Virus record (IMG/VR): IMGVR_UViG_3300030061_000069
Span: 1-31,846 of that record
Strand: one strand, 5' to 3'
Source: a virus
Length of the DNA stretch: 31,846 bases
Every line of letters begins with the position of its first letter. The stretch's first letter is position 1. Below are positions 29,204 to 31,846 of this stretch, piece after piece. A model generated the notes under the pieces. The model was not told the DNA's origin, searched no databases, and worked only from the letters and a program-made list of their open reading frames with translations. A program made the position numbers and the translations under genes.

Positions 29204-29854
29204 GATACAAAAATAATCTAAACCCTTTTCCTAATTATTATATAAAATTGAACTACTATATTTTAACATTATTGTAAATTGTAAAGAAATTATGCAAAAC
29301 TATAATTTCAAACCACTACCTTCGTTCCTCTTATAAGAGTATATATATAACTCTAAAAAACCTTATAATCGTCACATCTTATAGTAAACATCATTGCTCA
29401 TATCGCAAAGTATGTTACAAACTCTCCAAATAGATGTTTATTCTAAAACATAGTATTTATAAAATTGAACTTTAGATTGGTCTGTGTACGTTTGTGTGGC
29501 TAAAAGCCCCTCCCCTCTTGGTTTACGGAAATGAAACCCAGAACCCAAAAAACCAACTAAAAAACCTTTTTTGTTAAAGTTTTTAGAAAAACTTACAAGA
29601 ATTGAACCAAAACAAACCAAAAACCGTTTAAAGTTCGTTGAATCTGCACAAAATGTATGTTTTTTTATTAAAAAGTCTCTTTTTTTCTTGCAATTTATGT
29701 ATAAAAAAAGAAATTGCCAATCATACAAAGGAAATAACATCTAATATAATCAACCCTAGTCAAATAATAACTAAGTATTTTAATGCTATTTAAGGGCTTT
29801 TAATAGTGTTTATATACTATTATATTAATGTTTTGTTTGCTTATCTTAGAGCAT
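29204..29854. other. Intergenic region with palindromes and -7 boxes, no supported gene
   Basis: No convincing gene is present in this 650-base stretch. A 100-codon minus-strand frame (29438-29740) is Phe/Lys-rich with no recognisable domain and I do not accept it. The sequence holds a perfect 12-base palindrome CTCTTATAAGAG (29328-29339), sharing AGAG with an inverted repeat AGAGT-N9-ACTCT (29336-29354), and a second inverted repeat TAATAGT-N8-ACTATTA (29801-29822). Minus-strand TAnnTTTG boxes lie at 29302-29295 and 29215-29208 without a clear -33 element. It separates the early operon terminator from the terminase genes. Confidence 0.5.
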
Positions 29855-29882
29855 AAAAAAAGCACCTTAAAAAAGATGCTTT
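29855..29882 (-). terminator. Intrinsic terminator of the early operon
   Basis: Minus-strand RNA forms a 10-bp stem AAAGCAUCUU/AAGGUGCUUU (arms 29882-29873 and 29868-29859) with one G-U pair and a UUUU loop; the stem runs directly into a tract of seven U (29861-29855). It lies about 23 bases after the stop of the SH3-like gene and ends the small-gene operon. Confidence 0.8.
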
Positions 29883-29905
29883 AATATATTAATATATGTC
29901 TTTAT

Positions 29906-30187
29906 CTATTCAATATGATATATATTTTTATTTATTATAAGCGTTTGCAAAGTGTTTAAGTTAATCATTCTATAACCTTTGTTGACCATATCAAATACAC
30001 ATAATAAATCATATTTACTAGGATCATAGGGCTGAGGCTTTGCGTCTTTCTTTAGATGCTTTGTTACTTTAATACGTGCATTGATTAGCCTATGCTCTCC
30101 ATTCTTCTTAATAAATACGCTAGAGAATATCCTGCCGTTGCTATTATTTATTAACTCTTTTGCTCTTTCTTTGTTTATTGTTTCCAT
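29906..30187 (-). CDS. SH3 beta-barrel-like phage protein
   Basis: The 93-residue protein shows a pattern I know from many phages: F-x-x-V-F-I-K-K-x-G-x-x-R-x-x-N-A-R (here SSVFIKKNGEHRLINARI), V-T-K-H-L-K, Y-D-P-S-K-Y-D-L-L-x-V-F-D-M, and G-Y-R-M-I-N-L-x-T-L. Such proteins are annotated as SH3 beta-barrel fold proteins and their role is not established. It is the last gene of the early operon. Its ATG has the leader AAAACATTAAA-N3 shared with two neighbours. Confidence 0.65.
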   Translation of the reverse strand: METINKERAKELINNSNGRIFSSVFIKKNGEHRLINARIKVTKHLKKDAKPQPYDPSKYDLLCVFDMVNKGYRMINLNTLQTLIINKNIYHIE

Positions 30188-30360
30188 GTGTTTAATGTTT
30201 TTAAATTAATAAATTGTTTTGCCCGTTCTTTTATTTCTTCTTTGCTTATTTCTATCTCAATATTTCCTAGATTTAAAAATATTTTATTATCTTTTATAAA
30301 AGTATTGATTTGATAAAGTTTAAATAGTTCGTTTGCTTGTGTTAAAGTTTTTGTGTCCAT
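30175..30360 (-). CDS. Hypothetical protein (61 aa)
   Basis: A 61-residue protein with a helical N-terminus (LTQANELFKLYQINTF) and beta and helical parts after it (KIFLNLGNIEIEISKEEIKE). It overlaps the following gene by 13 bases and has the AAAACATTAAA leader three bases before its ATG. No family is recognised. Confidence 0.55.
   Translation of the reverse strand: MDTKTLTQANELFKLYQINTFIKDNKIFLNLGNIEIEISKEEIKERAKQFINLKTLNTWKQ
30191..30201 (-). promoter_or_regulatory. Early leader AAAACATTAAA before ATG 30187
   Basis: Minus strand AAAACATTAAA, three bases (CAC) before the ATG. Identical copies at identical spacing precede ATG 30360 and ATG 31196. Confidence 0.5.
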
Positions 30361-30363
30361 TTG

Positions 30364-30374
30364 TTTAATGTTTT
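30364..30374 (-). promoter_or_regulatory. Early leader AAAACATTAAA before ATG 30360
   Basis: Minus strand AAAACATTAAA, three bases (CAA) before the ATG. Confidence 0.5.
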
Positions 30375-30381
30375 AAGTTGA

Positions 30382-30471
30382 TTAGCACCCTCCAAAGAGT
30401 AACGCCAATATAAAAAGAAATGTTAGTTGTAAGTCTGACCAATTTGTTAAAGGTAATTTTCCGTTAGCCAT
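30382..30471 (-). CDS. Micro membrane peptide (29 aa)
   Basis: A 29-codon frame from ATG 30471 to TAA at 30382-30384. The product starts MANGKLPLTNWSDLQL and ends in one hydrophobic helix (TFLFILALLFGGC). Upstream, AAAACACTAAT three bases before the ATG is a two-mismatch variant of the early leader. It fills the gap between two accepted genes, which supports it. The role is unknown. Confidence 0.5.
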   Translation of the reverse strand: MANGKLPLTNWSDLQLTFLFILALLFGGC

Positions 30472-30497
30472 TTTATTAGTGTTTTATAGTTAGTAAA

Positions 30498-30935
30498 TTA
30501 ATTGTTTATTTTGTCAAGTTCTGGCGCTACAAATTCGTAAAATTTGTTTTCTCTTTCTCTTGATGCGTGTAAACTTGCTAAGGCTTCAGAGTTTAAATGC
30601 TCAAAAGTAAAGCCCATTTCTCCGGCTAATTCTAAAGACTCAGACAAAGAGCAATCTTTTTCTCTTAGATATTCCATTGCTTTATGATAGTAAATTATTT
30701 CAACATCAAAAAAACTATTATCTTGCAACTCTTCTTGTATTTCGTTAATGTCATAATTTAAAATTTCATGTTTAAATGTAGCGCTTAAAAAGTCGGTTGC
30801 GTCCTCGTCTAAATATTTAATACTTAAAGTTTGCAAAGTGTCAAGAATTAATTCTTTTTTTGCGTGTTCTCTATCTTCTGCGCTTTCTTTGTAGTTGATA
30901 GGGTTGTTTGTGTTGTTTGCTGTGTGTGTGTCCAT
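30498..30935 (-). CDS. Acidic hypothetical early protein
   Basis: The 145-residue protein is strongly acidic and helical (NYKESAEDREHAKKELILDT; LNYDINEIQEELQDNSFFDV; LREKDCSLSESLELAGEMGF; LNSEALASLHASRERENK). The block CSLSESLELAxExGF-x(4)-LNSExLASL recurs, as I recall, in proteins of Bacteroidota plasmids and phages with no known function. Strong acidity in an early operon is compatible with DNA mimicry (for example anti-restriction), but no sequence motif proves this. The leader AAAACTTTAAA is a one-mismatch variant two bases before the ATG. Confidence 0.6.
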   Translation of the reverse strand: MDTHTANNTNNPINYKESAEDREHAKKELILDTLQTLSIKYLDEDATDFLSATFKHEILNYDINEIQEELQDNSFFDVEIIYYHKAMEYLREKDCSLSESLELAGEMGFTFEHLNSEALASLHASRERENKFYEFVAPELDKINN

Positions 30936-30959
30936 TGTTTAAAGTTTTTAAAGTTTATA

Positions 30960-31196
30960 TTAGTTTATTAAATTAATTGCGTGTAATATCTCACAAAGTC
31001 CAAAATATAACGCCAACATAATTACAACACCTGCAATATTTAAAATTATATTGTCATACTTTTTTCTTTTTGTTTGTGTTAGATCTTCAATAATATATTT
31101 TTTTCTATCGTTTCTAAATATAAAATTTGCTAGTTCTGTTCCGTTCATAAATTGAACAGTATTTGTCTTTTTGTTTGTAATTTTAAAATCTGTCAT
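30960..31196 (-). CDS. Hypothetical early membrane-anchored protein
   Basis: A 78-residue protein with a soluble N-terminal part (FKITNKKTNTVQFMNGTELA; RNDRKKYIIEDLTQTKRKK) and one C-terminal membrane helix (ILNIAGVVIMLALYFGLCEI). The basic KRKK before the helix suggests the N-terminus is cytoplasmic. The ATG has the AAAACATTAAA leader at 3 bases. No family is recognised. Confidence 0.6.
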   Translation of the reverse strand: MTDFKITNKKTNTVQFMNGTELANFIFRNDRKKYIIEDLTQTKRKKYDNIILNIAGVVIMLALYFGLCEILHAINLIN

Positions 31197-31199
31197 TTT

Positions 31200-31210
31200 T
31201 TTAATGTTTT
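31200..31210 (-). promoter_or_regulatory. Early leader AAAACATTAAA before ATG 31196
   Basis: Minus strand AAAACATTAAA, three bases (AAA) before the ATG. Confidence 0.5.
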
Positions 31211-31437
31211 TATTTATTAAATTCGTTTTCCATGTGTTTGTAATGTAAAGATTTAATAACCTTTTGCAAATCTTTTTTTAATCCATACAAAATTTCTTTT
31301 TCTCTTTCCTTTTCATACTTGTTTAATGTCAATCTAATATCTAAGCGATTGTAAGAAATCATTAATCTGGTTTTGTCGTAGCATTCTTCTAAAATTTCTA
31401 AATCTTCGTAAGATGGGGCGTAATTGTTTTTTGTCAT
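31210..31437 (-). CDS. Hypothetical early helical protein
   Basis: The 75-residue product from ATG 31437 (MTKNNYAPSYEDLEILEECY) is helical and charged (DIRLTLNKYEKEREKEILYG; LKKDLQKVIKSLHYKH). A longer frame starting with GTG at 31599 would overlap the promoter and another gene, so I rejected it. The leader is A-rich (TTAAAAATTAAAAAA). It is the second gene of the early operon and has no recognised family. Confidence 0.55.
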   Translation of the reverse strand: MTKNNYAPSYEDLEILEECYDKTRLMISYNRLDIRLTLNKYEKEREKEILYGLKKDLQKVIKSLHYKHMENEFNK

Positions 31438-31448
31438 TTTTTTAATTT

Positions 31449-31553
31449 TTAAGCGTTTATAATTTGTATTAGTGTAAAAGTGAAGAGAGATAAAAAGCCC
31501 CCCACATAAATAAAGTCGATAATTTTTGTTGATAGTGTTTTTTGTGTTTTCAT
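31449..31553 (-). CDS. Micro membrane peptide (34 aa), first gene of early operon
   Basis: A 34-codon frame from ATG 31553 to TAA at 31449-31451, 11 bases before the next ATG. It encodes KTQKTLSTKIIDF followed by a hydrophobic helix (IYVGGFLSLFTFTLIQII). It starts about 26 bases after the predicted transcription start of the promoter at 31586-31616, so it should be the first product. Its role is unknown. Confidence 0.45.
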   Translation of the reverse strand: MKTQKTLSTKIIDFIYVGGFLSLFTFTLIQIINA

Positions 31554-31585
31554 TTTTTTGTGTTTTTTGGTTTCTAATTATACTG

Positions 31586-31616
31586 CAAATATACAACACT
31601 TTTACACATTACCAAA
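31586..31616 (-). promoter_or_regulatory. Bacteroidota-type promoter of the early operon
   Basis: Minus strand TTTG (31616-31613), a 19-base spacer and TATATTTG (31593-31586) fit the Bacteroidota consensus. A second TTTG lies directly upstream (31620-31617). Transcription should start near 31579 and run leftward through the small-gene operon. Confidence 0.7.
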
Positions 31617-31733
31617 CAAAATGTTAAAAAAGATTGATAAATATGCTAATTTATATTCATTCTAAATAAATGAGTATCAACGCTTTATATATAGAAACAG
31701 GCGTGTGGGCGTGTGTGTGCGTATAGAGCAGAC

Positions 31734-31793
31734 CCAGCAGTTTCACCAGCAGTTTCAGGGCAGTTTCACCAGCAGTTTCGCTGAAGCAATTTC
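31734..31793. repeat. Phased GCAGTTTC repeats (iteron-like)
   Basis: Four perfect GCAGTTTC units begin at 31737, 31749, 31760 and 31772 (spacing 12, 11, 12), with a degenerate GCAATTTC at 31786. Three lie in CCAGCAGTTTC(A/G) 12-mers. The spacing of about one helical turn would place bound proteins on one face of DNA. The array lies in the non-coding right end (31617-31846), upstream of the early promoter, beside a GT-rich run (31701-31722). Confidence 0.7.
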
Positions 31794-31846
31794 AAAATAA
31801 AAAAATTTTATAAAAAGTTTTATGGAATCTTCATGTACCAATCAAG

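Noticed and set aside
29438-29740. A 100-codon minus-strand frame in the gap before the terminase genes.
   Set aside because: Its product is Phe/Lys-rich with no domain, it does not pack against neighbours as the real genes do, and the region has palindromes and other non-coding features. I keep it only as a possibility.
31438-31599. An N-terminal extension of the gene at 31210-31437, starting with GTG at 31599.
   Set aside because: It would begin inside the promoter region and overlap a micro peptide gene; the ATG at 31437 has a typical A-rich leader.
1-31846. CRISPR arrays, tRNA genes, diversity-generating retroelements, insertion sequences and integrases.
   Set aside because: I saw no spaced direct repeats of CRISPR type, no cloverleaf-like sequence, no reverse transcriptase, transposase or recombinase motif. 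The absence of an integrase in this window does not rule out one outside it.

Overview
The window is a strongly AT-rich piece of a tailed bacteriophage (siphovirus-like caudovirus) genome, almost certainly infecting a member of the Bacteroidota, most likely a flavobacterium. Three things support this. The two best promoters fit the Bacteroidota consensus TTTG-N19-TAnnTTTG. Start codons are preceded by A-rich leaders rather than Shine-Dalgarno sequences. Several proteins have motifs I associate with Bacteroidota phages. Every supported gene lies on the minus strand, so transcription runs from right to left. No integrase, tRNA, CRISPR array or insertion sequence was seen. No primase, helicase or DNA polymerase was seen either; such genes may lie beyond the left edge.

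In transcription order: (1) 31.85-31.6 kb is a non-coding head with four GCAGTTTC repeats at 11-12 bp spacing and a strong promoter. (2) 31.55-29.9 kb is an early operon of small genes (two micro membrane peptides, an acidic protein, an SH3-barrel-like protein) closed by a clear intrinsic terminator at 29.86-29.88 kb. (3) 29.85-29.2 kb is a palindrome-bearing, apparently non-coding stretch. (4) 29.2-27.3 kb encodes the small and large terminase subunits. (5) 27.2-16 kb is the tail module: an unknown protein, a tail assembly chaperone with a T9 -1 frameshift site, a tail protein with a LamG lectin-like domain, two large baseplate/tail-tip proteins, a fibre-like protein, a gp10-like neck protein and the tape measure protein. 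(6) 16-15.2 kb holds a micro membrane peptide, two Cys-rich proteins and a small helical protein. (7) 15.2-9.6 kb is the head module: ClpP-type protease with a nested scaffold, major capsid protein followed by a terminator, probable tube protein, portal and connector. (8) 9.6-6.36 kb carries small beta-rich virion proteins, a second LamG protein, an XhlA-like membrane protein, an M15 peptidase endolysin and two small holin-like proteins. (9) 6.2-5.1 kb is a calcineurin-like metallophosphoesterase. (10) 5.05 kb to the left edge is a replication/recombination operon with its own promoter. It encodes a probable annealing protein, a DnaA-domain-IV-like protein, a 90-residue SSB, a PD-(D/E)XK nuclease candidate, a winged-helix initiator-like protein and a DUF3310 protein.

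The main oddity is module order. The tail genes sit between terminase and head genes, and the portal comes after the capsid protein, roughly the reverse of the usual terminase-portal-protease-capsid-tail order although all genes remain co-oriented. Other unexplained signals are two families of identical leader elements at fixed distance from start codons, five or six micro membrane peptides of 28-34 residues, a nested stem structure near 4.85 kb, and the phased repeats at the right end. I found no complete, clearly novel defence or regulatory system.
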